Counted from the stretch's first letter, positions 24,931 to 34,747 are shown. The stretch: 64,000 bases of DNA from Pseudanabaena sp. (GCA_003249035.1 QBMK01000003.1:1-64000), one strand, 5' to 3'. Numbers and translations: made by a program. The notes: generated by a model not told the origin, from the sequence alone.

Positions 24931-27900
24931 ATGTCTGAAGGCTTGCCTAAATTTGAAGCGATCGCAATGGGGACTGAGGCGCAGCGCGTTGAGGCTTTGC
25001 GCGAATTTTTGGGCTATCCTTTGCAGGAGTTGGATCGGACGGGTTCGGGGTTTCGGTATGTGAGATCGGGGCAGGATATTGCACAGGCTAGGAATACTTG
25101 CCCGATCGCGGTGGGGTTTTATGAAGAGCTAGATCGGCTTAGTGATGTTGAGATTAGGTCGTTTTTGACTGCGCCAGCACAGCAGCAAAGGATCTATGGG
25201 CATTATCTGGAGCAGGATCTGGAAAATATGCCTGTGATGTATTTGCTGTTGCCTGTGGCGGCGCGATCGGGAAGGATGGCGATGGTGTTGCCGATGGAGG
25301 GTGGTTTACGTCAGAGGCAAATTGAGACTTTTGCTTGGAATAGTGATGATTTGCGATCGCGTTTGGTACGACTCAATCAAGAGAATTTGGTGCTAACGAA
25401 TCGGTTTAAGTTTGCCGATGCGACGCGCGACTTTTTCTCGATTCCGTCGGTGGAGTGGGCTTTTTATAAGACGGCGCAGACTGCGAAGGAGTTGGCGCAA
25501 TTGTTGGCGGAGGTGACGCGACGGATTGAGCAGGTTTTGCCTGTGGTATTTAAGGCTGAGGGGGATGATGGCTATTTGAACAGGTTGCTGTTGAGCTTTC
25601 AGCGTGAGTTGTTGCCTAGTCTGAAGTTGGCGGCGGAAAGTGAGAAGGATTATAGTTTTGCGGATATTTATGCTCAGACGATCGCCTATGGATTATTTAC
25701 GGCGCGAGTGTTTAGCCATGTACGCGACCCGTTGTTTGATTTTAATCGGCGCGATGCTTGGCAACAGTTGCCTGAGACTAATCCATTTTTGCGACAGTTA
25801 TTTAAAGATGTGTCGGAGCAGAAGCCGAATGAGTTGGGTGCTGAGTTAGTCGGTTGTATTGCGGAAGTGTTTGGGATTCTGCGGGCGGCGAAAATGGATG
25901 CGATTCTCTCGGATTTTCGGGAGAAGATGAATCGTGAGGATATTGTAATTCGCTTTTATGAGGACTTTTTGGCGGCGTATAAGCCGAAGATGCGCGAACG
26001 GCGCGGGGTTTACTATACGCCTGAGCCTGTGGTTTCCTATATGGTGCGATCTGTTGATATTTTAATCAAGGAGAAGTTTAATAAGCCGCTTGGGTTAGCA
26101 GATCCAGAGGTGATGATTCTCGATCCTGCCTGTGGGACGGGGACGTTTTTGTTATGGATTTTTAAGGAAATTTATAAACGGTTTCAAGAAAAGCCTGATT
26201 TACTGACAGCAAATTTAGAAGATAAATCATGGTCTGGCTATGTAAGCAAGAATCTATTGCCGCGTGTGTTTGGGTTTGAGTTGTTGATGGCTCCCTATGC
26301 GATTTGTCATTTGAAGTTGGGGTTGTTTTTGGAGGAGACTGGCTATAAGTTTGATAGTTCGCAAAGGTTGGGGGTTTATCAGACAGATTCACTTATTGAC
26401 GCTTTACCAAATAAACCAATTATTCCTTTTGAAGAATTTATTGCGGCAGAGTCAGATCAATCTGTCAAAATCAAACATCAATTGCAAGTTATGGTTGTAA
26501 TTGGCAATCCACCTTATTCATATGAATCAGGAAATAATGGTGCTTGGATTAATGAACTAGTACGTGAATACTATCAAATTGGTGGTAAATCTTTAGACGA
26601 GAAAAATCCTAGAGGTTTGCAAGACGACTATGTAAAATTCATGCGTCTTGCTGAGTGGCGAATTGGTAAAACTGGTTATGGTATATCAGCACTTGTAACT
26701 AATCATGGTTATCTTGACAACCCTACATTTCGTGGCATGAGACATAGCCTGATAAATACGTTTGATGAAATTCAAATTCTTGATCTACATGGAAATAGTA
26801 AAAGACAAGAAAAAAATCCTTCAGGTGATAAAGATGAGAATGTTTTTGATATTCAGCAAGGGGTTTCTATAAGTATTGCCATCAAAACTTTAGACAAATC
26901 AGCAAAAAAGACTTCTATAAAAAAAATGGATTTATGGGGGGATAGAGAATATAAATATGAGTGGTTATCTAAGAATGACTGCTCAAAGCTTATATGGAAT
27001 AATATCAAGCCAACACCAGAGTTTTATTTATTCATTCCTCAGAATACCTATCTACTGCCTGAATATGAAAATGGCTTTAAAATTACTGATATTTTTAGTG
27101 TTAATAATGTCAGTATTGTAACCGCAAGAGATTCTTTAACTATTAAGTGGAGTAAAGAGGAGATTTGGAATGTTGTTAATGATTTTGCTTCTTTACCTAT
27201 AGAAGATGCAAGAACTAAATATCAATTAGTAAAAGATACTAGAGATTGGCTTGTAGATCGCGCTCAAAAAGATTTACAAGAGTCTGGTATTTCTGAATCT
27301 AAATTAGCCCCTATTTTATATCGTCCATTTGATGTCAGATTTACTTATTACACAGGTACTTGGAAAGGATTCCATAGTCTTCCTAGATGGGATGTAATGC
27401 AGCATATTTTAATGCACAACAATTTTGGAATGATTGTTAATAGACAGGTAAGGTTAGATTTAATTACTCATTTCTGGGTTTCAAATTCTCTAGTAGAAAG
27501 ACATATTTTAGAAACGGCAAATGCTTCTGCTTACTTTTTGCCTTTATATGTTTACGATGATGATATTAGGGGCAGCTTGTTTGATTTTAATAATCTTGAG
27601 AATGCTCCAGTACACCGCCGCCCAAATATTTCTGGCGAATTTCTAACAGAAATAACTAACAAATTAGGCTACACCCCAACCCCAGAAGCAATCTTCTATT
27701 ACATTTATGCAATCTTCCATTCCCCAACCTATCGCACCCGTTACGCCGAATTTCTAAAAATCGACTTTCCCCGCGTACCCCTCACCAGCGACGATCAACT
27801 ATTCCGCAAACTTGGCGAATATGGCGAAGAATTGGTTGCATTGCACCTAATGAAATCATCGAAACTAGACCAGAACCTCACCCAAATAATCGACAAAGGC

Positions 27901-28176
27901 GGCGAATTTGTCGTTGATGCAGGACATCCCAAATATAGCGATGGCGAAGTCATCATCAACAAAAAAGGCGATAGATTTACAGGAGTACCCAAAAGCGTTT
28001 GGGAGTTTTATGTCGGAGGCTATCAAGTTTGTCACAAATGGCTCAAAGACCGCAAAGGTCGGCAACTCAGCCCCGAAGACCTCAACCACTATCAAAAAAT
28101 CATCGTCGCACTCTCTGAAACCATGCAGATTATGAAAGCGATCGATGCTGCCATTCCCAGCTTTCCCATTGAGTAA
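24931..28176 (+). CDS. Adenine-specific DNA methylase, type ISP-like
   Basis: 1081 residues from ATG 24931 (AAGGA upstream); the frame is open 183 bp further back but that runs through the tRNA. An about 330-residue N-terminal helical region precedes the gamma-type amino-methyltransferase: motif I DPACGTGTFL at about 396, and motif IV NPPYS at about 525. The line KMRERRGVYYTPEPVVSYM is the usual lead-in to N6-adenine MTases of restriction systems. The final 400 residues resemble the target-recognition part of type ISP (LlaBIII-like) enzymes. It lacks the nuclease and helicase that type ISP enzymes carry in one chain; these appear in the PLD-helicase gene downstream. It would mark host DNA and specify the target site. 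Confidence 0.85.
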   Translation: MSEGLPKFEAIAMGTEAQRVEALREFLGYPLQELDRTGSGFRYVRSGQDIAQARNTCPIAVGFYEELDRLSDVEIRSFLTAPAQQQRIYGHYLEQDLENMPVMYLLLPVAARSGRMAMVLPMEGGLRQRQIETFAWNSDDLRSRLVRLNQENLVLTNRFKFADATRDFFSIPSVEWAFYKTAQTAKELAQLLAEVTRRIEQVLPVVFKAEGDDGYLNRLLLSFQRELLPSLKLAAESEKDYSFADIYAQTIAYGLFTARVFSHVRDPLFDFNRRDAWQQLPETNPFLRQLFKDVSEQKPNELGAELVGCIAEVFGILRAAKMDAILSDFREKMNREDIVIRFYEDFLAAYKPKMRERRGVYYTPEPVVSYMVRSVDILIKEKFNKPLGLADPEVMILDPACGTGTFLLWIFKEIYKRFQEKPDLLTANLEDKSWSGYVSKNLLPRVFGFELLMAPYAICHLKLGLFLEETGYKFDSSQRLGVYQTDSLIDALPNKPIIPFEEFIAAESDQSVKIKHQLQVMVVIGNPPYSYESGNNGAWINELVREYYQIGGKSLDEKNPRGLQDDYVKFMRLAEWRIGKTGYGISALVTNHGYLDNPTFRGMRHSLINTFDEIQILDLHGNSKRQEKNPSGDKDENVFDIQQGVSISIAIKTLDKSAKKTSIKKMDLWGDREYKYEWLSKNDCSKLIWNNIKPTPEFYLFIPQNTYLLPEYENGFKITDIFSVNNVSIVTARDSLTIKWSKEEIWNVVNDFASLPIEDARTKYQLVKDTRDWLVDRAQKDLQESGISESKLAPILYRPFDVRFTYYTGTWKGFHSLPRWDVMQHILMHNNFGMIVNRQVRLDLITHFWVSNSLVERHILETANASAYFLPLYVYDDDIRGSLFDFNNLENAPVHRRPNISGEFLTEITNKLGYTPTPEAIFYYIYAIFHSPTYRTRYAEFLKIDFPRVPLTSDDQLFRKLGEYGEELVALHLMKSSKLDQNLTQIIDKGGEFVVDAGHPKYSDGEVIINKKGDRFTGVPKSVWEFYVGGYQVCHKWLKDRKGRQLSPEDLNHYQKIIVALSETMQIMKAIDAAIPSFPIE

Positions 28177-28205
28177 ACTATTCACAAATCCAAAAGGTAA
28201 CGGTT

Positions 28206-28436
28206 ATGAAACAGTTAACGAGAATCACATTTAACCCCGAAGTAATGGGAGGTAAACCCTGTATACGCGGTATGCGAGTTACAGTTGGTACTGTCGTGGG
28301 CTTGATGGCATCAGGACGCACGATTCCTGAAATCTTAAAAGCCTATCCATACCTTGAAGAAGCCGATATCTATGAAGCTCTATCCTATGCAGCATGGCGA
28401 GTTGAAGAAATCGAAGTTCCCCTTGCTATAGCATGA
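28206..28436 (+). CDS. DUF433 antitoxin
   Basis: 76 residues, the size of DUF433 winged-helix antitoxins. Characteristic line: RITFNPEVMGGKPCIRGMRV at the start, then ASGRTIPEILKAYPYLEEAD. It would bind DNA and its cognate DUF5615 toxin. The stop overlaps the toxin start by 4 bp (ATGA), classic toxin-antitoxin coupling. It begins 29 bp after the methylase stop, so it is likely in the same operon. Confidence 0.88.
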   Translation: MKQLTRITFNPEVMGGKPCIRGMRVTVGTVVGLMASGRTIPEILKAYPYLEEADIYEALSYAAWRVEEIEVPLAIA

Positions 28437-28807
28437 AAATCATCATTGACATGAACTTATCGCCTGATTGGTGTGCAGTCTTTGCCAATCATGACATCAG
28501 CGCTTTGCATTGGTCATCCGTTGGCAATATGCGAGACAGCGATCGCGTGATTATGGAATGGGCAAAACAAAATGATTACATCGTCTTCACCCACGATCTC
28601 GACTTCGGCACATTATTAGCATCAACCCAATCCAATGCTCCTAGCGTCATTCAAGTCAGGACTCAAGACACCTTCCCTGATGCGATCGCAAATATTGTAA
28701 TTGCTGCTTTATCCCAATTTGAGCCAGAACTAAAAGACGGTGCTTTAATTACCATTGACGATTCAAGATCTAGAGTTCGCATCCTTCCAATCAGGAGAAA
28801 CAAATAA
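28433..28807 (+). CDS. DUF5615 PIN-like toxin
   Basis: 124 residues of the DUF5615/Mut7-C-related PIN-like fold: IIIDMNLSPDW at the N-terminus, DRVIMEWAKQNDYIVFTHDLDFGTLL in the centre, with catalytic Asp residues D5, D64-region and D72-region. These are presumed RNases neutralised by the upstream DUF433 protein. The pair lies inside the island operon between methylase and helicase, a position that could tie cell fate to loss of the island or to failed restriction. Confidence 0.85.
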   Translation: MKIIIDMNLSPDWCAVFANHDISALHWSSVGNMRDSDRVIMEWAKQNDYIVFTHDLDFGTLLASTQSNAPSVIQVRTQDTFPDAIANIVIAALSQFEPELKDGALITIDDSRSRVRILPIRRNK

Positions 28808-28812
28808 TTATC

Positions 28813-29792
28813 ATGCCTAAAGTTACACCTAAAAACTACACAGATATCACCCTAGAAAATCATATTGGCGGCTCGGAAGTAGCAGCCATAGACTCAGAAA
28901 CAGTCGTCGTCAGTAGTAGGCTCGGCAACCTGTCAGTTATTGATCTGAAATCAATGCAAATAGTCAAACAAAACTTTGTTGGCTCTGATTACGGCTCTTG
29001 TACTCTGCGATCGCTACAAACTCACTTAGGCTATGCAAATGACGATGAATCCCAAATCGATCCATCCTGTGCAGTAGCTACTCAAGGAGGTTATGGAGTT
29101 TTCTGGGATCTAAAACAGCTAGAAGCTAAAAAGTTTTATCCTGATAGTGAAGGCTCGGTTGCCTGTGTAGCGTTCATCCCAACCAGAGACTTGTTAGCGA
29201 TGGGAATGGGTTCTTACCCTCTTACCCACTATCCAATGAAATAAAATATGCGTACCTTGAGCTATGGTCAATAGAATCAGAACAATTTCTCTTAAAAGTT
29301 GCCCTTCCTGGAACCTGTGTAGATGCAATTTCCTTTAGCCCCGATGGTAGTGAAATAATCTGTACAACAGGATTACGCAATCAACAACAAGGCTTTGTAA
29401 TACGCATAGAAACAGAAACACTGAGGCTACTGCAAGTTATAGAAATCCCCTATGCCCGATGTCAGCAAGTTCAATTTGATCGTAGATATGATTATGAAAA
29501 CTATGCTTACTGGTCTTCTCAGCAAGAGCTTGTAGCATTCGATCTACAAGAACAGCGACAACTCTGGAGTGTTGAGAAACCAGACACAGGATTTTCCCTG
29601 CCTTACGATGAAGATGAAGACAAGCTTTTTCTGTCTAATGGACAATTGGTTGACTCTTACGATGGGGAAGTGGTTCAAAACTTAGAGCCATTGGAGAAGT
29701 GTTGCTCTGTAACCGTGTTACCTGACAATAGCGGCTATGTAGGTATTTCGCGATCGGGCGTATTAAGACATTGGAAACCTATTGTCTCCTAA
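28813..29792 (+). pseudogene. WD40-like repeat protein broken by an 8-bp duplication
   Basis: The frame from ATG 28813 runs 143 codons to TAA 29242, then the continuation (NEIKYAYLELWSIESEQF onward) is in another frame to TAA 29790. TCTTACCC is repeated in tandem at 29212-29219 and 29220-29227. Removing one copy joins the two frames smoothly as GSYPLSNEIKYAYLEL, giving a protein of about 323 residues with WD40-like blades (AISFSPDGSEIICTTG). The start lies 5 bp after the DUF5615 stop, so it belongs to the island operon. Possibly phase-variable; otherwise a fresh pseudogene. Confidence 0.8.
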
Positions 29793-29866
29793 AAACTTTA
29801 GCTGTGCTATCAGTAATTTTTGTCTGAAAAGTTAAAATATACACAATATTTTAGGGGAACTATCCT

Positions 29867-32800
29867 ATGCTCGAAGCCATTATTCAAGACTTAATCCGCA
29901 AAGAGCGCCCCTACTATTCGCCCCAAGGCAATCCGATTAAAGGGCTAGACAACCAATATTGGCTAGTTTTCAAACACCGTGACGCTGACAGCCTTCTCAA
30001 GAACATCGCCTCATTCTTCGGGCTAGGCAGCAAAAAAGACACCCATATTGTCATTCGCATTGACTTACAAGACGCAAAGATCTATTACTATATCCCAAAA
30101 AAGCAAGGTGATATTCCTAGTACGAGTTTGCTGCGGATTGGCAATATCAAAAGCATTGAGAAGTTCCTAAAGCGCGATCGCGTTACCAAAGAACCAGCAT
30201 TATTAGAAGGTAGCCTCAGAGCCATTAAAGGCAACCATCGCCGCTATAACTTACCCGATGAATTAGGAAAATATAATATTGCGATCGCCCAGATGCTAGA
30301 ACGTAGCAGCATCTATCGTCGCTCCACAGCCTACTTTGATAGTGGCATTCTCAAATTCTATGAAGAACCACTGCAATCGATTATTCAGACTGATGGCAGA
30401 ATCCTCTTATTGATGGATTGGCAAGGCTTTACGAAAAAGTCTGATATTAGCGAACTCGAAAAACTTCAAGACCCTGACTATCGCGCCCAATTCGCCCAAC
30501 GTACTTTACAAGAATTTTTGCAAGGACTTGCAGACAGTATCTTTAGCCATACGGAGATTTTGGCGGAGCTTGTGCGCTTGGAGTTCCTACAAATTAAGCT
30601 GATCAAGATGGAACAGGAACGCGCCATCTACCACAAAAAAACAGGTATCTTTAGCGATTCTCTCGACAACCATATTCTCCATGAAGGCTCTGACAATTTC
30701 ACCCGTGCTGCCCATTCTCGCAATGCTGAGAGCGTCACCTTTTTATATTCTTGGGATGACCTAGACGGCGAGGCGATCGCCCAAAGTATCCAACAATTCG
30801 ATCAAGAATGGCATCGTCAAGATCTAGCCTTTGACATCAGCTTAGAATTTTTGCAACAAGTCCGAGCCGAACGCGATCGCCGCGCCCAATTCCAAAAGCC
30901 CAATATTAAAACCATTAGCCCCGATCAATTTCCCTCTGGGGAAACTACAGAAGTCGAAATTACAGGAGACAACCTCGATCAAGTCACCCAAGTTACAGTT
31001 ATTGACGATCCGCTAGTCGAAGTCACGATTACCGAACAAACTAAAGACTTAATCAAAGCGGAGGTTGAAGTCTCTCCCGATCATCCACCTCAGACATTGA
31101 ACGATTTTCAAGTTAGGGATAACAAAGGCGAAGAATATAAAGTTAATCCTGCGATCGCACCCAAAGTTAGCAATGTTGTCAAAGTCCCCGCTTTTCCTGA
31201 AATCCTTGGCTTTAAAGAAGCAATTGAAAAAATTCTCGCAGGGGAGTATGGCGCACCTAATGACTTTCTCTATTGGATCGCCCAACAACGCCCCAACCAG
31301 TTTCGGGTCAAGCAGGACAGTTATCTCGATGAGCTAATCAACCAAGGCATTCTCTACGAACATCAAAAGTCAGGCGCACAACACTGTTTAAGAGTAATGC
31401 AAGACTTTGGAGTTGCGGTCTGTGCTGATGCTGTCGGACTTGGTAAAACCCGCTTAGCTGCTGCTGTTGCCTATCTCTATCGCGAACAGAAAGAACAACA
31501 AGGCGGACAAGCAAAAATCGCGATCGTGGCGGCTCAAAAGCTCTGGTCAAACTGGGAACGGGAAATGTCCGAATTAGGATTACGTCGTCATAAAGACTAT
31601 GAACTTTTTAACAAAAATTTGATGAGCCGCAAGGGTAGCAAATTTGTAGAGGAGTTTAACCGCTTTGAAGGCGCTGATCTGGTGATCATTGATGAGGCAC
31701 ACGAAGGCATCCGCAACTTTAACAACCGTATCCATAAAACCTGTTTACAAATTCGTGAGCAAGATCAACGCAATGGCAAACAGAGACAATTTCTATTACT
31801 AACCGCAACGCCTTGGAATAATCGCCGCGAAGATATTTACAACATCCTCAGTCCATTCTTAACCCGTTTGGATGGCTTTAAGGAAGTCGGCTTTCCCCCT
31901 GAAGTCTCCCAATGGTTTGAAAGTCGTGAAAGTGGTGTCGAAAATTTCACCGATCGCACTGACCTATTCCGCCGCGTTTATAAACAACTCTTTTTGCAAC
32001 GGACTCGCCAAATGTTGCGAGAGGCAATGCCTGAAATGAATGTCTATGCTAAACGTCTTGCCGAATGGCTACCTGTCCAATTTGAACCAAGTACCGAGCA
32101 AGCCCTAGAGCAAATCTTCACTCAGTTTGAAACGAGTCTATATATTCCCTTTGCTGACCCATTGCGCTATTTCACAGGTACAGCCGAACAGCGATCACTA
32201 CTAAAAAACCAAAGGCGTTTTTTCCTGCAACGTGCTGAATCAAGTATGTACGCTCTACGCCGCACCATTGTTAACTTTAGGATGCGAATTAAGTTAATGA
32301 GCGATCGCTTAGCAGGAATAACACCTGATGCGGTCGGATTAAATAACTTTCTCCTTGAACATTACGACTTTAGCAAACCAGTCCAGACCAAAATTGAACT
32401 TGACTATGAGGCTGATTTCTTTATGGAAGATGAAGACTATGAAGAAGAAGAAGAAGAGGATGAAAATACCGATCCTGAAACCAGCAAAGAAACTAAACGC
32501 CAACAGCTTCGCACGCAAATTAATAAAGCAACTGATGCTCTAATCGAGAATCCTGAAAAAGCTAAAAAAATCTATGACCTTATGCTCTCTGCCTGTGAAC
32601 AAGATTTACTACAGATGGAGCAGATCCAAAACTTGCTTGCTGATGAATTTCTCAAAGACCACAAACGCGAACAGGTAACGCAGCAAGTTAAAACCTTAAT
32701 TAGCAAAGGCAAAAAAGTATTACTGATTTCTACCTTTTCCGATACTGTACTTGATTACTATCTGCATATGTCTAGGGACAGCGCGATCGCTAGTCAAGGT

Positions 32801-34126
32801 ATCGGTATGGCGATCGGCTCTACAAAATCCTACTTCCCAGAAAATGCCAAAAACCATTTGAACTTTGCGCCCCATAATTTCATCAAATACAATCGCCAAA
32901 CCAACGGTATCAAACGTCAACAGCTATTTCGACTCTTTGCTCCAGTCGCCACTTGCAAAAATCCTAGCGATCGCCCAAATCCATCAGAAGAAGTCATGGT
33001 GCTAATCGGTTCAGAAACACTCTCCGTTGGTCAAAACCTCCAAGATGCTGACTACTTGATTAATATCGACTTGCCTTGGAACCCCATGGCCTTAGAGCAA
33101 CGCATCGGACGGATTGACAGACCTAAGCAGCACAAAGCCGAAAACATTGTGATTTACTATGCCAATAGTGAAAGTCAGCTATTAAGGCAAGCAAGCCGCC
33201 TCAAAAATCTCAATAAAAAACTCGTTGGCGATCTGGCAAATCCTGATGGTGAAATTTCTAACGTCACAGATGCAAATACTCTAGGCGCTTCAGTTTATGG
33301 GGACACCCTTTTTGACGATCCGATCTTGCCGGGATATGTGGACTTTATTCAAAGTCTTGCCAAAGCTCGAAACATGGAGCATATCAATCTGCAAGAAGAA
33401 GTCTATCGCCAGCAAGAAAAATCCCATGACCTATATACCCATCAAGAAATTTTATATGCCGAAGACTTGAGTAAAAGAATTGCTGAACTAGGTAAAGACT
33501 ATCAAGCCAATGCGATCGCCTTGGGAGAAATTGGAGACAAGAAAACCGACCCAATGTCTTTAGTAGCTTTAATAGTCAAATATTTTGACCCCAACGGCGA
33601 AATAATTGCCGAACAAGAACACCAGATTTTCTGGAACGATCAAACAGGTGAGCGTGATGCGTATGGGGTAGCGATCGCCACTGCCTTTAATACTCCCGAA
33701 ATCAGCGAAGTAATTGCCGCTAATCGGTTACTCACATCAGCAAACAACCTTTACAAACAACTCACAAAACTAAAACAACACCTATCAAGCGACTTAGCCC
33801 AAGTAGATACCATCGCCAATATCACTGTCAATTCTGAACGACTCAGCAAGATTAAAAAGCGAGTTGCCATGTTGTCTAGCATTCCAAAAGGTATATCTCG
33901 TCAAGATGTAACTGAAACGCTCAAAAAACTTAATTCCTGTAAATATTCCAAGCTAGTTCAAAAATTACTCAAGGACTACACGACTGGGGAAAAGGCAAAA
34001 CTTGATAATGATGCTTTTGTTGCTCAGCTAGTGGCGGATACTGAGAAATTAAATCTATTGGCGATCGATAATGCTAAAGCCTCAAGTTTACAAATGTCCC
34101 TAGAAGCTCTTCTTCTAAGACTCTGA
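29867..34126 (+). CDS. PLD-like nuclease / TIG-like / SNF2 helicase
   Basis: 1419 residues. N-terminal about 130 residues are of unknown type. Residues about 130-290 form a phospholipase D-like domain: STAYFDSGILKFY, then a single HKD-type motif HKKTGIF at about 255-261 with GSDNFT downstream. Residues about 345-428 look like an IPT/TIG beta sandwich (KTISPDQFPSGETTEVEITG). Residues about 495-1090 are a superfamily 2 SNF2-type helicase: Walker A GLGKT at 523, DEAH at about 608, LTATP at about 645 and QRIGRIDR at about 1077. A Glu-rich stretch is at 851-880. It probably supplies the nuclease and ATP-driven translocation for the methylase upstream. RBS AGGGGAA. Confidence 0.85.
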   Translation: MLEAIIQDLIRKERPYYSPQGNPIKGLDNQYWLVFKHRDADSLLKNIASFFGLGSKKDTHIVIRIDLQDAKIYYYIPKKQGDIPSTSLLRIGNIKSIEKFLKRDRVTKEPALLEGSLRAIKGNHRRYNLPDELGKYNIAIAQMLERSSIYRRSTAYFDSGILKFYEEPLQSIIQTDGRILLLMDWQGFTKKSDISELEKLQDPDYRAQFAQRTLQEFLQGLADSIFSHTEILAELVRLEFLQIKLIKMEQERAIYHKKTGIFSDSLDNHILHEGSDNFTRAAHSRNAESVTFLYSWDDLDGEAIAQSIQQFDQEWHRQDLAFDISLEFLQQVRAERDRRAQFQKPNIKTISPDQFPSGETTEVEITGDNLDQVTQVTVIDDPLVEVTITEQTKDLIKAEVEVSPDHPPQTLNDFQVRDNKGEEYKVNPAIAPKVSNVVKVPAFPEILGFKEAIEKILAGEYGAPNDFLYWIAQQRPNQFRVKQDSYLDELINQGILYEHQKSGAQHCLRVMQDFGVAVCADAVGLGKTRLAAAVAYLYREQKEQQGGQAKIAIVAAQKLWSNWEREMSELGLRRHKDYELFNKNLMSRKGSKFVEEFNRFEGADLVIIDEAHEGIRNFNNRIHKTCLQIREQDQRNGKQRQFLLLTATPWNNRREDIYNILSPFLTRLDGFKEVGFPPEVSQWFESRESGVENFTDRTDLFRRVYKQLFLQRTRQMLREAMPEMNVYAKRLAEWLPVQFEPSTEQALEQIFTQFETSLYIPFADPLRYFTGTAEQRSLLKNQRRFFLQRAESSMYALRRTIVNFRMRIKLMSDRLAGITPDAVGLNNFLLEHYDFSKPVQTKIELDYEADFFMEDEDYEEEEEEDENTDPETSKETKRQQLRTQINKATDALIENPEKAKKIYDLMLSACEQDLLQMEQIQNLLADEFLKDHKREQVTQQVKTLISKGKKVLLISTFSDTVLDYYLHMSRDSAIASQGIGMAIGSTKSYFPENAKNHLNFAPHNFIKYNRQTNGIKRQQLFRLFAPVATCKNPSDRPNPSEEVMVLIGSETLSVGQNLQDADYLINIDLPWNPMALEQRIGRIDRPKQHKAENIVIYYANSESQLLRQASRLKNLNKKLVGDLANPDGEISNVTDANTLGASVYGDTLFDDPILPGYVDFIQSLAKARNMEHINLQEEVYRQQEKSHDLYTHQEILYAEDLSKRIAELGKDYQANAIALGEIGDKKTDPMSLVALIVKYFDPNGEIIAEQEHQIFWNDQTGERDAYGVAIATAFNTPEISEVIAANRLLTSANNLYKQLTKLKQHLSSDLAQVDTIANITVNSERLSKIKKRVAMLSSIPKGISRQDVTETLKKLNSCKYSKLVQKLLKDYTTGEKAKLDNDAFVAQLVADTEKLNLLAIDNAKASSLQMSLEALLLRL

Positions 34127-34373
34127 TGTTTTTGTAATTTGGCGATTTAATAAGTGATACATCTATACACAGCCTAATTGTATATATTTCGTTCTATCAC
34201 CCCAATAAAATTTAGTTGCGATCTGTATCAACCAAAATAAAATTTAAAAAATCATACATTTCTACAAACTAATAAAAAATTACAGAATCCAAAAAATGGT
34301 ATAAAATTGGTATAACAATTAATCATATACAATCAAATCCATGTATAGAGAAGGTTGTAAGATTTAGACTTCA

Positions 34374-34421
34374 ACTTTGGGGTAGTGGGGGTCTTGGGTT
34401 CAAATCCCAACATTCCGATTC
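34374..34421 (+). repeat. Attachment-site repeat, right copy (attR)
   Basis: 48 bp identical to 24761-24808. It starts inside the anticodon stem of tRNA-Pro and lacks the 5' half, so it cannot make a tRNA; it is the displaced original 3' end. Confidence 0.85.
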
Positions 34422-34555
34422 TTGTAAAAAATAATAGCTAGTGATTCCAAACACTTAGCAAATTTTTGCTTTAGCAGTTAATGAGGGATGAGTGCTGAAA
34501 TGCAGATTTAAGGCTGACAAAAAAGACTCAAATGCGTCGATCACGTTTTAGCTGA

Positions 34556-34661
34556 CCAGTGCCCCAAAGCACAAAATGGCATAGCAATTTTGTGCTTTGG
34601 GGCACTGGCTGAGTTTGTTTTTTAATTTACAAAAGTATCGACGCACTTTTGTGAATTGGTA
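34556..34661. repeat. Dispersed two-hairpin repeat, copy 1
   Basis: Arms 34556-34577 and 34587-34608 (22 bp, perfect), then arms 34624-34636 and 34645-34657 (13 bp, one mismatch), ending in TTGGTAT. The same plan (CACAAAATGGC... then CACAAAAGTNTCG...) is found at 40170-40272 and weakly at 56962 and 59782. Confidence 0.6.
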
Positions 34662-34747
34662 TGAAACCACCAGAACTTCGATAGCAGTTTTCAAATGAGA
34701 TACGAAAAAAGGGAACCTGATATACGAATTGGTTCAAATAAATGACT

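Larger units (their letters stand above)
24761..34421 (+). mobile_element. Genomic island in tRNA-Pro carrying a candidate defence system
   Basis: About 9.7 kb between two perfect 48-bp direct repeats, one being the 3' part of tRNA-Pro. Contents, all plus strand: adenine DNA methylase with type ISP-like architecture, DUF433/DUF5615 toxin-antitoxin, WD40-like pseudogene, and a PLD-helicase. No integrase, excisionase or replication gene is present, so it would need help from elsewhere to move. The layout is canonical for a site-specific integrated element that has lost or never had its integrase. Confidence 0.8.
34127..34747. other. 621-bp gap holding attR and a dispersed repeat
   Basis: From the helicase stop to the next gene. 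AT-rich up to 34373, then the right attachment repeat (34374-34421), then a dispersed two-hairpin repeat at 34556-34661. No gene is apparent; the 86-codon gene starts downstream on the minus strand. Confidence 0.5.

Noticed and set aside
34374-34421. Second tRNA-Pro gene
   Set aside because: Only the 3' part is present; acceptor 5' strand, D-arm and half of the anticodon stem are missing.
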